Origin: Gemmatimonadaceae bacterium
Lineage (GTDB): Bacteria > Gemmatimonadota > Gemmatimonadetes > Gemmatimonadales > Gemmatimonadaceae
DNA length: 54,627 nucleotides
Assembly: GCA_024710705.1 (NCBI GenBank)
Contig: JANJUF010000035.1
Coordinates: 1 to 54,627, forward strand
Direction of reading: 5' to 3'
Shown one piece after another: positions 1 to 6,781 of the stretch (positions within the stretch are counted from its first letter, which is position 1; each line of letters opens with the position of its first letter). The notes beneath the pieces are model-generated. The model searched no databases and had not been told where the DNA came from. It saw only the letters and a program-made list of their open reading frames with translations. Both the position numbers and the translations under genes were made by a program.

Positions 1-438
1 GCGGCGGATGAGCGGGACCTGCGCGAGGATCGCGAGGCCCTTGGCACGATGGTCGCCCTCGAACGGATATTCCAGCGAGGCGAAGATCGCGCCACGCGTG
101 TCGCCGATGAGGGCGCCGGCGCCCTTGCCGCGCTCGTGGCCGCCGAGGATGAGGAAGAGCGGACGACGATGTGCACTGTCCGCCGCTCCGGGGATGGGCC
201 GACGGATTGCCAGCTCGATGCCCAACCCGCTCGAGCCCGTGACGCGGACTTCTTGTTCACGCGTGCCCGCGGAGTCCACGGCGGGCCGCTCCTCGAACGC
301 CGCGAGCGAGCCGCGTCGCGCCTCGAAGTACGGCGTCGGGTCGCGCAGCAACCACGCGCGCAGGGCGACGAGCGCCAACGCAAACGAAAAGGCGAGCGCG
401 CCCAGGATACGCCAGACGCGCCCGCCGATCCGTGCCAT
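1..438 (-). CDS. alpha/beta-hydrolase-like protein, N-terminal part
   Basis: The first 146 codons of a minus-strand gene that runs off the left edge. It begins with ATG 7 bases after the stop of the LolA-like gene, so it is probably the last visible gene of that operon. The N-terminus carries a single hydrophobic helix (ILGALAFSFALALVALRAW), suggesting a membrane-anchored or exported protein. Further on, RRPLFLILGGHERGKGAGAL and FASLEYPFEG resemble the first strands of an alpha/beta-hydrolase fold, with GGH in the place of the usual HG oxyanion motif. The nucleophile elbow would lie outside the window, so the hydrolase call rests only on the visible part. Confidence 0.55.
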   Translation of the reverse strand, partial: MARIGGRVWRILGALAFSFALALVALRAWLLRDPTPYFEARRGSLAAFEERPAVDSAGTREQEVRVTGSSGLGIELAIRRPIPGAADSAHRRPLFLILGGHERGKGAGALIGDTRGAIFASLEYPFEGDHRAKGLAILAQVPLIRR

Positions 439-445
439 CACGACC

Positions 446-1183
446 TCAGGGCTTGAGCGCCTTGATCTCGGCCGGCAGGGCGAACAGCGCGGCCGGCTGC
501 GGGCCGAACTCCACCGACGTCGTGGTCATCGTCATCTGCATGCCCATCATGGACGACTCCACGCGGTGCGGCACGTTGAGGCCGCCCACGTTGCGGTAAT
601 CCTTGATGAACATCTCGACCTCGACCTCGCCCATCTGCGACACCTGCTTCGTGACCGAGCGGGCGAGCAGGCCGGTGGCGTTGGAGAAGCAATCCGTGGA
701 CTCGCGGCCCGACTTCCACGTGAACTTCACGCAGGTCGTGGCGTCGCCGGCGGCGTCATACGTGCCGGCGGGCTCCATCGCCGAGAAGAGGTCGGGCGAG
801 CGGAGGATCGAGTTCAGCGACGAGCTCTCGACCAGCGTCGAGGCTTCCTGGCCCGCGAGGATGCGCGGCCCCTGCATGGGATCGGAGGACCACGCCGTGC
901 TGCCATCGTGGCCCTGACGGATGACGCCGAGGCCCGGCACGTCCGTCTCGACGACGAGGAGGTTGGGGCGCGCGGCGACGGCGTTGATCGTCATGGACAT
1001 GCCCATGGCGGGCGCTTCCATGGTGACGGTGCTCTTCATGCCCTGCAGCGACGCGAGCGCGCCGTTGGGATCCACGGCCTTGTTGTAGCGCTCGAGGATG
1101 GCCGCGGGGGTCTGGGCGGAGAGGGCGCCCGCGCCAAGCATGACGAGCGCGGCCAGTGCGGTGTGGGCGATGCGGCGGTACAT
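446..1183 (-). CDS. LolA-like exported periplasmic protein
   Basis: A 245-residue protein with a Sec signal peptide (HTALAALVMLGAGALSAQ, cleavage near residue 24). After it comes a run typical of the LolA/LppX beta-barrel fold: AAILERYNKAVDPNGALASLQGM, then repeated amphipathic strands ending in a DYRNVGGLNVPHRVE segment that is common in this superfamily. It probably binds a lipid or hydrophobic ligand in the periplasm; the ligand is not evident. AGGAG lies 5 bases before the ATG. It follows the S41 peptidase gene after 41 bases and precedes the hydrolase-like gene by 7 bases, so all three are probably co-transcribed. Family assignment is by fold-like pattern, not by a catalytic motif. Confidence 0.6.
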   Translation of the reverse strand: MYRRIAHTALAALVMLGAGALSAQTPAAILERYNKAVDPNGALASLQGMKSTVTMEAPAMGMSMTINAVAARPNLLVVETDVPGLGVIRQGHDGSTAWSSDPMQGPRILAGQEASTLVESSSLNSILRSPDLFSAMEPAGTYDAAGDATTCVKFTWKSGRESTDCFSNATGLLARSVTKQVSQMGEVEVEMFIKDYRNVGGLNVPHRVESSMMGMQMTMTTTSVEFGPQPAALFALPAEIKALKP

Positions 1184-1224
1184 CGGGACTCCTGGAGAAG
1201 TGGGGACGAGCGTTGCGGAAAATT

Positions 1225-2568
1225 CTACTGACGTGCCAAGGTGTCGGCGAGCCAGCGGCGGGCGGCGTCCAATGCCGCGTCGCGACCGGTTGCCAGTTCA
1301 CTACGGACCAGCGGCGTGCGGGTGTCGGGTTGTACCCCGTTCCCCTCCACTCGGCGCCCGGAGGCATCGAGATGGTCGGCGATCGGGTGGAGTAGCACAT
1401 CGCCGGAGACGAGGCGCAGCATGGCCGCCGGGAGCGCCTGGCCGGCGGTCACCTCGCCAAAAACGCGGGCGCGGCCCAGGGCCTGCATGCCGGCGGCGAA
1501 GAACTCCGACGCGCTGGCCGTCATCTCGTCCACGAGGATCGCCACCGGTGCCGTGATGACTCCGACGCGCTCGCCCGACGCGGTGGCGCGCCGCGGGTTG
1601 GCGGCGAGCCGCAAATCCGCGCCGCGGCCGCGCATCGTGCCGAGCGACCGCACCGAGTCCGAAAAGTGTCCAGCGAATCCGCCGATGATGCCGACCGCGC
1701 CGCCGAGGTTGCCGCGCAGGTCGATGATCACGGCCGGTGCGTTGCGGGCGCCGAAGGCGAAGCCGTCCAAGTCGCGGATGATGACGGGAAACCAGCCGCT
1801 GAAGCTGATGATGGGGATCTGCAGATCCGCATCTCGCACGCGCAGCGCCGTGGTGTCGAGGTCGGCGCGGATGACCATCGGCGGGAGGTTGCCGTACTGC
1901 GACACGCGGCCGGGCATGGCGCCCATCTGCAGCGTGAGCGCACGCGTCTGGCCCGCCAAGTCGCGCAGCGTCACCTGCACCGTGTCGCCGGCATTGCCGT
2001 CGAGCAAGCTGGTCATGACCTGGATGAACAGCGCGTTCGACTCGCGCGCGCCGCCGGGGAAGGCGCTGGCGAGACGCTTGCGGACGACATCCACGTCGTT
2101 GTCGTTCACGCGCGCGATTGCATCGCCGGGCCGCACGCCGGCCGCCGCGGCCGCCGAGCCCGGTTCTACGCGCCAGACGATGAGCGTGTCCGCGGCGAGC
2201 CGTGGCACGATGCCGGTCGTGCCGCGCGGCGCACCCGGCGCGCTGCCGCCGCGGGACTTCGCGGCGGGCAGTGCATCGGCAGGGATCAGCGCGAAGTGCG
2301 ACTGGCCCGGCACCTGGATGAGGGCGCGCAGCGCTGCACGGGATTCGTCGAGCGTCGGGCTGGCACCCAGGCTGCGTCGCAGTGAATCGTAGGCGACGCG
2401 CCAGGGGCCGTTCACCATCGCCGTATCGAAGTACGTGCGCGACATCGCCGACCAGGCGCTGTCGTACACGGCGAGCGGAGCCGCGTCCTGCGCCAACGCG
2501 CCTGCCGCGGGCGCGGCGAGCGCCGCGAGGACCATCAGCGCGCGGAAGTGGCGTCGCATCTCAGGCAT
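1225..2568 (-). CDS. S41-family peptidase with PDZ domain
   Basis: A 447-residue exported peptidase. The signal peptide is MPEMRRHFRALMVLAALAAP followed by AGALAQ. A PDZ-like segment (VWRVEPGSAAAAAGVRPGDAI) is followed by the S41 core: APAVIIDLRGNLGG, then DEMTASASEFFAAGMQALG, whose SAS holds the nucleophilic serine. The lysine that CtpA-type enzymes carry in TFGKG is replaced here by EVTAGQALP, as in S41 members that use a Ser/His/Glu-type arrangement. The start at 2568 has GGAG 7 bases upstream and overlaps the preceding membrane-protein gene by 8 bases; an ATG at 2559 is the alternative. The open frame continues further upstream, but that part is only antisense noise over the preceding gene. 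Confidence 0.85.
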   Translation of the reverse strand: MPEMRRHFRALMVLAALAAPAAGALAQDAAPLAVYDSAWSAMSRTYFDTAMVNGPWRVAYDSLRRSLGASPTLDESRAALRALIQVPGQSHFALIPADALPAAKSRGGSAPGAPRGTTGIVPRLAADTLIVWRVEPGSAAAAAGVRPGDAIARVNDNDVDVVRKRLASAFPGGARESNALFIQVMTSLLDGNAGDTVQVTLRDLAGQTRALTLQMGAMPGRVSQYGNLPPMVIRADLDTTALRVRDADLQIPIISFSGWFPVIIRDLDGFAFGARNAPAVIIDLRGNLGGAVGIIGGFAGHFSDSVRSLGTMRGRGADLRLAANPRRATASGERVGVITAPVAILVDEMTASASEFFAAGMQALGRARVFGEVTAGQALPAAMLRLVSGDVLLHPIADHLDASGRRVEGNGVQPDTRTPLVRSELATGRDAALDAARRWLADTLARQ

Positions 2569-3034
2569 GCTGCAACTCCAGGTCATCGAGGCGGTCCGGT
2601 TCGCGCCAGGCGAGGAAGGCACTCGGCAGCGTCGTGAGATAGATGAAGAGCCCCCAGAAGATGAGGTTCCACTCGTCGTAGGTCGAGGGCACCCACCAGA
2701 GCCCCAAGTCAATGCCGAGGGCGATCCAGATGACGCCGAGCAGCACGATGCCCGACGCGATGCGATAGGCATCGAGGTAGGCGGCGTTGCGCAGCGCGAG
2801 CTGGCGCTCGTCGAGACGGCTGTCAATGTCGTCGGCGATGGCCTTGCCGATGCGCCCGACGCGCTCGATGGCGAGCAGCCAGAGGATCAACACCGTGGCC
2901 ACGAGGTGCGTGAGCGCGAAGAACGTGTGGTCGCGCATCGTGGTCCAGAGGATGGCGCAGACGATCGGGTAGCTGAGCAGGAGCAACAGCACGTTGCGCC
3001 GCCGAACGCTCTGCGGGGGAATCGGAATGCTCAT
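2561..3034 (-). CDS. four-helix membrane protein of regulator-linked type
   Basis: A 157-residue integral membrane protein with about four hydrophobic segments (near residues 15-32, 38-56, 90-108 and 121-140). The second pair is separated by a cytoplasmic-looking stretch with DSRLDERQLALRNAAYLDAYRI. A DERQ-containing stretch before a helix is typical of small membrane proteins encoded next to YozG-like Xre regulators. Its ATG overlaps the stop of the regulator gene by four bases (ATGA), so the two are translationally coupled. No enzymatic motif is present. It could transmit an envelope signal to the regulator or be its main target; the function is unknown. Confidence 0.6.
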   Translation of the reverse strand: MSIPIPPQSVRRRNVLLLLLSYPIVCAILWTTMRDHTFFALTHLVATVLILWLLAIERVGRIGKAIADDIDSRLDERQLALRNAAYLDAYRIASGIVLLGVIWIALGIDLGLWWVPSTYDEWNLIFWGLFIYLTTLPSAFLAWREPDRLDDLELQHA

Positions 3035-3333
3035 CGGTCAGGTCCTCGGTCCGGGGAAGGGGCGCTGTCGGCGCGGGCGTAGAGCATCTGCGACAGCGGG
3101 GCGAAGGGGTGGCGGGAGAAGACGGCCTCGACCGGCAGGCCGAACAGCTCGGCGATGCGGAGCGCCAGCTCGAGGGAGGGGTTGTACTCGCCCCGCTCGA
3201 GGTAACCGATCGTCTGGTAGTTCACGCCGAGGGCCTCGGCTAGCGCCTGCCGCGAGAGGCCGCGTTCGGTGCGCAGCACTGCGAGTCGATTGTGGATCTT
3301 GGGGCTCTCGGCCCGCCCGCTTTCTGTCTTCAT
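3031..3333 (-). CDS. Xre/Cro-type helix-turn-helix regulator (YozG-like)
   Basis: A 100-residue DNA-binding protein. Residues 14-70 form a complete HTH_3 domain: NRLAVLRTERGLSRQALAEALGVN, then YQTIGYLERGEYNPSLELALRIAELF. The ALAEALGVNYQTIGYLERG portion is the helix-turn-helix, and the tail VEAVF is typical of the small YozG-like regulators. It is the first gene of a probable five-gene minus-strand operon and is coupled to a membrane protein. A perfect 7-bp inverted repeat with a 4-bp spacer lies 12 bases before its start codon and is the obvious autoregulatory operator. The short, AT-rich divergent region also serves the dehydrogenase gene on the other strand. Confidence 0.9.
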   Translation of the reverse strand: MKTESGRAESPKIHNRLAVLRTERGLSRQALAEALGVNYQTIGYLERGEYNPSLELALRIAELFGLPVEAVFSRHPFAPLSQMLYARADSAPSPDRGPDR

Positions 3334-3344
3334 GGTGCACGAAA

Positions 3345-3362
3345 TGTTGTATAACTACAACA
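3345..3362. promoter_or_regulatory. inverted-repeat operator TGTTGTA-TAAC-TACAACA
   Basis: A perfect 7-bp inverted repeat with a 4-base spacer in an AT-rich island (about 3340-3440) of otherwise GC-rich DNA. It lies 12 bases upstream of the Xre regulator gene and about 80 bases upstream of the divergent dehydrogenase. Dyads of this size next to a small Xre gene are usually the regulator's own binding site. Binding itself is inferred. Confidence 0.65.
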
Positions 3363-3429
3363 AATGGTCAAGAGAGTACAGAAAATAGTATTGTAACGGT
3401 TGCATAAAGCACGAGTTGCCCAGCGCCGC

Positions 3430-3435
3430 TACTAT
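3430..3435 (+). promoter_or_regulatory. -10 box TACTAT of a probable leaderless transcript
   Basis: TACTAT ends 5 bases before the GTG start of the dehydrogenase gene at 3441, and no Shine-Dalgarno sequence is present. This fits transcription beginning at or next to the start codon. No convincing -35 box is seen at standard spacing. Confidence 0.45.
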
Positions 3436-3440
3436 TAAGC

Positions 3441-4616
3441 GTGCAACGAACCACGATTTCGCCTCCTGAGGCCGCGCAGCTCTCGCCGGAACTGGCCGCA
3501 TCGCGGAACCCGAACGTCTGGGTGTATCGCTACCGCCACGCGACGATGCCGTGGACGTTGTCCATCGCGACGCATGCACCGCCGGGCTCGGGCAAGCTCT
3601 CGCTGGGCGGGTTCCGCATCGCGCCGCTGGAGCGCACGGAATCGCCGGGCTTCACGACGGACGGCGAGAGCATCGCGCTGGCCATCGGGATGGAAGAAAA
3701 GGTCCATTGGTCGCGCGTGATCCGCGTGGGCGGACCGTTGGCGCTGCGCGACCTGACCCGCGTGGTCGGCGGCAAGTGCGTGCTCGCGCCGACGGCGGAT
3801 GCGCGCGTCGGCAATCCGCGCGACGCGGAGATGTTGGACTGGGCCGCCGAGTGCCTGAACGACTGCGAGCGGCACGCCGGCATCCACATCACGACGGGGC
3901 AGGACCTGGGGCACGGGCGCATGCACGGCGGCGCGATGGGCTCGCTGGAGTTCCTCAATGCCCGCTTCGCCGGTAGCGTCGTCGCCGACACGTCCATTCC
4001 GACGGGCGAAGGCAACTACCAGATCCTCAAGGGCATGCTGCGTGCCTTCGACCTGCCGCTGGAGCGCGCCACGGTGGGGCTGATCGGCTGCGGCAACATC
4101 GGCATGCACATCATCCGGCAGCTGCGCGCGCATCCCGGCGTGACGATCCTCGCCTGCGAGTCGCGTGAGGAGCGGCGGGCGGAGCTCGAGGCGATGGGCA
4201 TCCGCACCTGGGGCCCCGAGCAGAAGGCCGCTTTCCTCGCGCTGCCGATGGATGCGCTGGTGGTGAATGCCGCCGGTGCGACGCTCGACGCGGCGTCGGT
4301 GGCCGTGTGCGCGGCGAACGCGCGCCTCAAGGTGATCTGCGGCAGCGAGAACCTCGTGATGCCGGATCACCGCGGCGTCGAGACGCTGCGCGCGGCGCAC
4401 AAGGTCTTCGCGCCCACCGAGCTGGGCGGGATGATGGGTTATCTCACGGCGGTGGAGCAGTACTTGGCCGTGATCGAAGGCGAATCCTTCGAGGTCACGA
4501 CGATGCTCGAGGCGGCCAGGCGGCTCGAGGTCGCGGGCTACGAGACGACGGCACGCATCATCGCCGGCGGGCACGCCGAGGACTTCGAGACGGCGGTCAC
4601 GGCGCTGTACGCGTAG
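3441..4616 (+). CDS. Leu/Phe/Val-type amino acid dehydrogenase
   Basis: A 391-residue protein of the Glu/Leu/Phe/Val dehydrogenase family, which oxidatively deaminates an amino acid to its 2-oxoacid with NAD(P). The N-terminal half has SLGGFRIAP and GMEEKVHWSRV, aligning with the LGGxR and GMTYK substrate-site segments of leucine and phenylalanine dehydrogenases, then VVGGKCVLAP for the GGGKAVI lysine motif and TTGQDLGHG for the TAEDVG segment. The Rossmann domain has VGLIGCGNIGMHIIRQL. The sequence is divergent, so the substrate cannot be read from it. The neighbouring paa genes and a fused 2-oxoacid dehydrogenase make phenylalanine or a branched-chain amino acid plausible. The GTG start fits the adjacent -10 box; a later ATG at 3546 would remove part of the fold. 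Confidence 0.75.
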   Translation: MQRTTISPPEAAQLSPELAASRNPNVWVYRYRHATMPWTLSIATHAPPGSGKLSLGGFRIAPLERTESPGFTTDGESIALAIGMEEKVHWSRVIRVGGPLALRDLTRVVGGKCVLAPTADARVGNPRDAEMLDWAAECLNDCERHAGIHITTGQDLGHGRMHGGAMGSLEFLNARFAGSVVADTSIPTGEGNYQILKGMLRAFDLPLERATVGLIGCGNIGMHIIRQLRAHPGVTILACESREERRAELEAMGIRTWGPEQKAAFLALPMDALVVNAAGATLDAASVAVCAANARLKVICGSENLVMPDHRGVETLRAAHKVFAPTELGGMMGYLTAVEQYLAVIEGESFEVTTMLEAARRLEVAGYETTARIIAGGHAEDFETAVTALYA

Positions 4617-4625
4617 GTCCCGCCT

Positions 4626-4663
4626 ACGCGAACGGGCCCGCCGAGTGGCGGGCCCGTTCGCGT
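4626..4663. terminator. bidirectional hairpin terminator
   Basis: A perfect 17-bp stem (4626-4642 with 4647-4663) and a GAGT tetraloop between the convergent genes ending at 4616 and 4671. There is no T-run on either side, but the very stable stem between two stop codons fits a two-way terminator. A smaller GCGTAGG/CCTACGC hairpin overlaps the dehydrogenase stop. Confidence 0.8.
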
Positions 4664-4670
4664 TGATGGC

Positions 4671-5456
4671 CTAGCGCGCGCGGAACTTGTCGAGCGCGGC
4701 CTTGGTGAAGTCGCTGAGCACCATGCGTCCGCTCATGGCGGCGCGCTCGGTCATCTGGGCCTCCCAGCCATCAGTGTCGCGCCAAAAGACGCGCTTCATC
4801 TCGCGCATGGCTTCGGGATTCGCGGCGGCGAGGCGCTGCGCGTGGCTGTGCACGATGGCATCGAGCGCGTGCACGTTGTCCACGACCTGCGAGTACAACC
4901 CGTGTCGCTCGCACCAGGCGGCATCGTGCCAGTCGGCATGCACGCCGAGGTTCATGAACGGGGCGGGGCCGAGCTTGCGCTCGAGCACCACACCGACGAC
5001 AAACGGCCCGATGCCCACCTGCAACTCGGACAGCTTGGCCTGCGCGCTCTCCACCGCAAACGAGTAGTCGCTGGCGGCGATGACGCCGAGCGCGCCACCG
5101 GCGGCGCGGCCATGCACGCGCGTGATGACGAACTTGGGCGCGCGCACCATCGCCATGATGACGCGCGAGAAGCCGAGGAAGAACTCCTGGCCCTGCTCGG
5201 GCGTGGCGACGGCGGTGAACTCATCGAAGCTCGCTCCGGCGCAGAAGGCGCCCTCGCCGGCCGAGCGCAGAACGATGACGCGCGCCTTGGGATCGTCGCC
5301 GAGCGTGGCGATGCCGGCGGCGAGCTCACGGAGGAGCGCGGAGGGGAGGGAGTTCCCCTTGGGGTGGAAGAACTCGACGGTTCCGATGCCGTCGGCGAAG
5401 GAAAGCTGGACACGTCCGTCCGTGAGGGCGCTGGGGGCTGGGCTGGTCTGCGTCAT
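4671..5456 (-). CDS. enoyl-CoA hydratase/isomerase (crotonase), possible PaaF
   Basis: A 261-residue crotonase-superfamily protein. It has the two oxyanion-hole segments GEGAFCAGASFDEF and VHGRAAGGALGVIAASDYSFA, and a QVGIGPFVVGVVLERKLG helix at the active-site acid position. The C-terminal half has the usual NPEAMREMKRVFW trimerisation region. It is divergent from paaA with a spacer of under 30 bases, so it probably acts in phenylacetate or related acyl-CoA beta-oxidation, for instance as the 2,3-dehydroadipyl-CoA hydratase that the paaG-Z block lacks. The start at 5456 is chosen because a TAGTAT box lies 10 bases upstream; the ATG at 5468 lies inside that box. Confidence 0.75.
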   Translation of the reverse strand: MTQTSPAPSALTDGRVQLSFADGIGTVEFFHPKGNSLPSALLRELAAGIATLGDDPKARVIVLRSAGEGAFCAGASFDEFTAVATPEQGQEFFLGFSRVIMAMVRAPKFVITRVHGRAAGGALGVIAASDYSFAVESAQAKLSELQVGIGPFVVGVVLERKLGPAPFMNLGVHADWHDAAWCERHGLYSQVVDNVHALDAIVHSHAQRLAAANPEAMREMKRVFWRDTDGWEAQMTERAAMSGRMVLSDFTKAALDKFRAR

Positions 5457-5466
5457 GGGGGGAAAC

Positions 5467-5476
5467 ATACTAAATT
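5467..5476. promoter_or_regulatory. overlapping divergent -10 boxes
   Basis: The 26-base spacer between the crotonase ATG (5456, minus) and the paaA ATG (5483, plus) contains TAGTAT on the minus strand (5467-5472) and TAAATT on the plus strand (5471-5476). Each lies 6-10 bases from its start codon. Neither gene has a Shine-Dalgarno sequence, so both mRNAs are probably leaderless and transcription of one should interfere with the other. Confidence 0.55.
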
Positions 5477-5482
5477 GCGACC

Positions 5483-6445
5483 ATGACCCAGACGACCGTC
5501 CCGCAGGAGGATCCGGCGCTCCTGGCCGCCTTTGAGGCCCGCATCGCCGCCGGGGAGAGCATCGAGCCCAAGGACTGGATGCCCGAGCGCTATCGCAAGC
5601 AGCTGACCCGGATGATGGCGCAGCATGCGCACAGCGAGATCGTCGGGATGCTGCCCGAGGGCAACTGGATCACGCGCGCGCCGTCGCTGCGGCGGAAGAT
5701 GTCGCTGATCGCCAAGGTGCAGGACGAGGCCGGCCACGGGCTCTACATCTACTGCGGCACCGAGACGCTGGGCGTGGACCGCCACGACCTGTTCAACCAG
5801 CTGCTCGACGGCTCGGCGAAGTACTCGTCGATCTTCAACTACCCGACGCTCAGCTGGGCGGACATGGGCGTGATCGGCTGGTTCGTGGATGGCGCGGCGA
5901 TCGTGAACCAGACGGTGCTGGCGAAGGCCTCCTACGGGCCGTATGCGCGCGCCATGGTGCGGATCTGCAAGGAGGAGAACTTCCACAAGCGTCAGGGCTT
6001 CGAGATCTGCGCGACGCTGGCCAAGGGCACGCCGGCGCAGAAGGAGATGCTGCAGGACGCCGTGAACCGTTTCTGGTGGCCGTCGCTGATGATGTTCGGA
6101 CCGTCGGACAAGGACAGCCCGAACTCGGCCGAGCTGCTCAAGTGGCGCGTCAAGCGGAAGACCAACGACGAGCTGCGTCAGCGCTTCGTGAACCTCACGG
6201 TGCCGCAGGCGCAGGCGATCGGGGTCACGCTGCCGGATCCGGATTTGCGATACGACGCGGCGACCAAGAACTGGGAGTTCGGGGAGATCGACTGGAGCGA
6301 GTTCTGGGACGTCGTGAAGGGGAACGGGCCGTGCAACGTGGAGCGGCTCGAGGCGCGCAACGCGGCGCACGATGCGGGGCGTTGGGTGCGCGAGGCGGCG
6401 CTGGCGCACGCGGCCAAGAACGCCCGTTCGGTGTCGGCGGCGTGA
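5483..6445 (+). CDS. paaA: phenylacetyl-CoA 1,2-epoxidase catalytic subunit
   Basis: The 320-residue diiron oxygenase subunit that, with PaaC as structural partner, inserts oxygen into the ring of phenylacetyl-CoA. The two carboxylate/histidine iron-binding helices are visible: KVQDEAGHG with E82 and H85, and [12 protein letters not shown] with E165 and H168. The N-terminal [21 protein letters not shown] and the [15 protein letters not shown] stretch are characteristic of PaaA. Length is close to that of the E. coli protein. It opens the block paaA-B-C-D and is probably read from a leaderless promoter. The spacer to paaB holds a single arm of repeat family B instead of the usual tight junction. 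Confidence 0.96.
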   Translation: MTQTTVPQEDPALLAAFEARIAAGESIEPKDWMPERYRKQLTRMMAQHAHSEIVGMLPEGNWITRAPSLRRKMSLIAKVQDEAGHGLYIYCGTETLGVDRHDLFNQLLDGSAKYSSIFNYPTLSWADMGVIGWFVDGAAIVNQTVLAKASYGPYARAMVRICKEENFHKRQGFEICATLAKGTPAQKEMLQDAVNRFWWPSLMMFGPSDKDSPNSAELLKWRVKRKTNDELRQRFVNLTVPQAQAIGVTLPDPDLRYDAATKNWEFGEIDWSEFWDVVKGNGPCNVERLEARNAAHDAGRWVREAALAHAAKNARSVSAA

Positions 6446-6456
6446 TGAACCGCTTT

Positions 6457-6483
6457 GCCACTGAGGCACGGAGACACGGAGGG
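6457..6483 (+). repeat. single arm of repeat family B
   Basis: Twenty-seven bases matching the left arm of the palindrome at 12100-12235 with about three substitutions: GCCAC.GAGGCAC.GAGACAC.GAGGG. No partner arm is nearby. It occupies most of the 45-base gap between paaA and paaB, and its GGAGG end lies in ribosome-binding position for paaB. Confidence 0.75.
6478..6482 (+). promoter_or_regulatory. paaB: repeat-derived Shine-Dalgarno (GGAGG) of paaB
   Basis: GGAGG ends 8 bases before the paaB ATG at 6491 and is the terminal part of a family B repeat arm. It favours the start at 6491 over the upstream in-frame ATG at 6455, which would translate the repeat. Confidence 0.7.
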
Positions 6484-6490
6484 ACTGCTG

Positions 6491-6781
6491 ATGTCGAGTG
6501 AGACGTCCTGGCCTCTGTGGGAGGTCTTCACGCAGGGCAACGCGGGCGAGCCGTTTGAGCACGCCGGTTCGTTGCACGCCACGGACGCCGAGCACGCGTT
6601 GCAGAATGCGCGCGATGTGTACGCGCGGCGCGGGGAGGCGGTGAATCTCTGGGTCGTGCCGTCGTCCGCCATCACGGCCTCCGCGCCGTCGGATGCCGGG
6701 CCCTTCTTCGAGCCGGGGAACGACAAGGCGTATCGCCATCCCCAGTTCTACAAGGTGCCGCAGGGCATCCGCGTCTTCTGA
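6491..6781 (+). CDS. paaB: phenylacetyl-CoA epoxidase subunit PaaB
   Basis: A 96-residue protein with the conserved PaaB core: WPLWEVFTQGNAGEPFEHAGSLHA, then ALQNARDVYARRGEAVNLWVVPSSAI and a C-terminal KAYRHPQFYKVPQGIRVF. PaaB is a small non-catalytic subunit of the PaaABC(D)E oxygenase that helps organise the complex and its contact with the reductase. Length is typical. The start is fixed by the GGAGG 8 bases upstream; the longer frame from 6455 would add twelve residues encoded by the repeat. Its TGA shares one base with the paaC ATG (TGATG), giving strict translational coupling. Confidence 0.95.
   Translation: MSSETSWPLWEVFTQGNAGEPFEHAGSLHATDAEHALQNARDVYARRGEAVNLWVVPSSAITASAPSDAGPFFEPGNDKAYRHPQFYKVPQGIRVF

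Noticed and set aside
8-1231. Open frame of 407 codons on the plus strand
   Set aside because: Antisense to the hydrolase-like and LolA-like genes; arginine-rich composition typical of GC-rich shadows and no domain.
6455-6490. Longer paaB start adding twelve residues
   Set aside because: The extra residues are encoded by a repeat arm and GGAGG is placed for the ATG at 6491.
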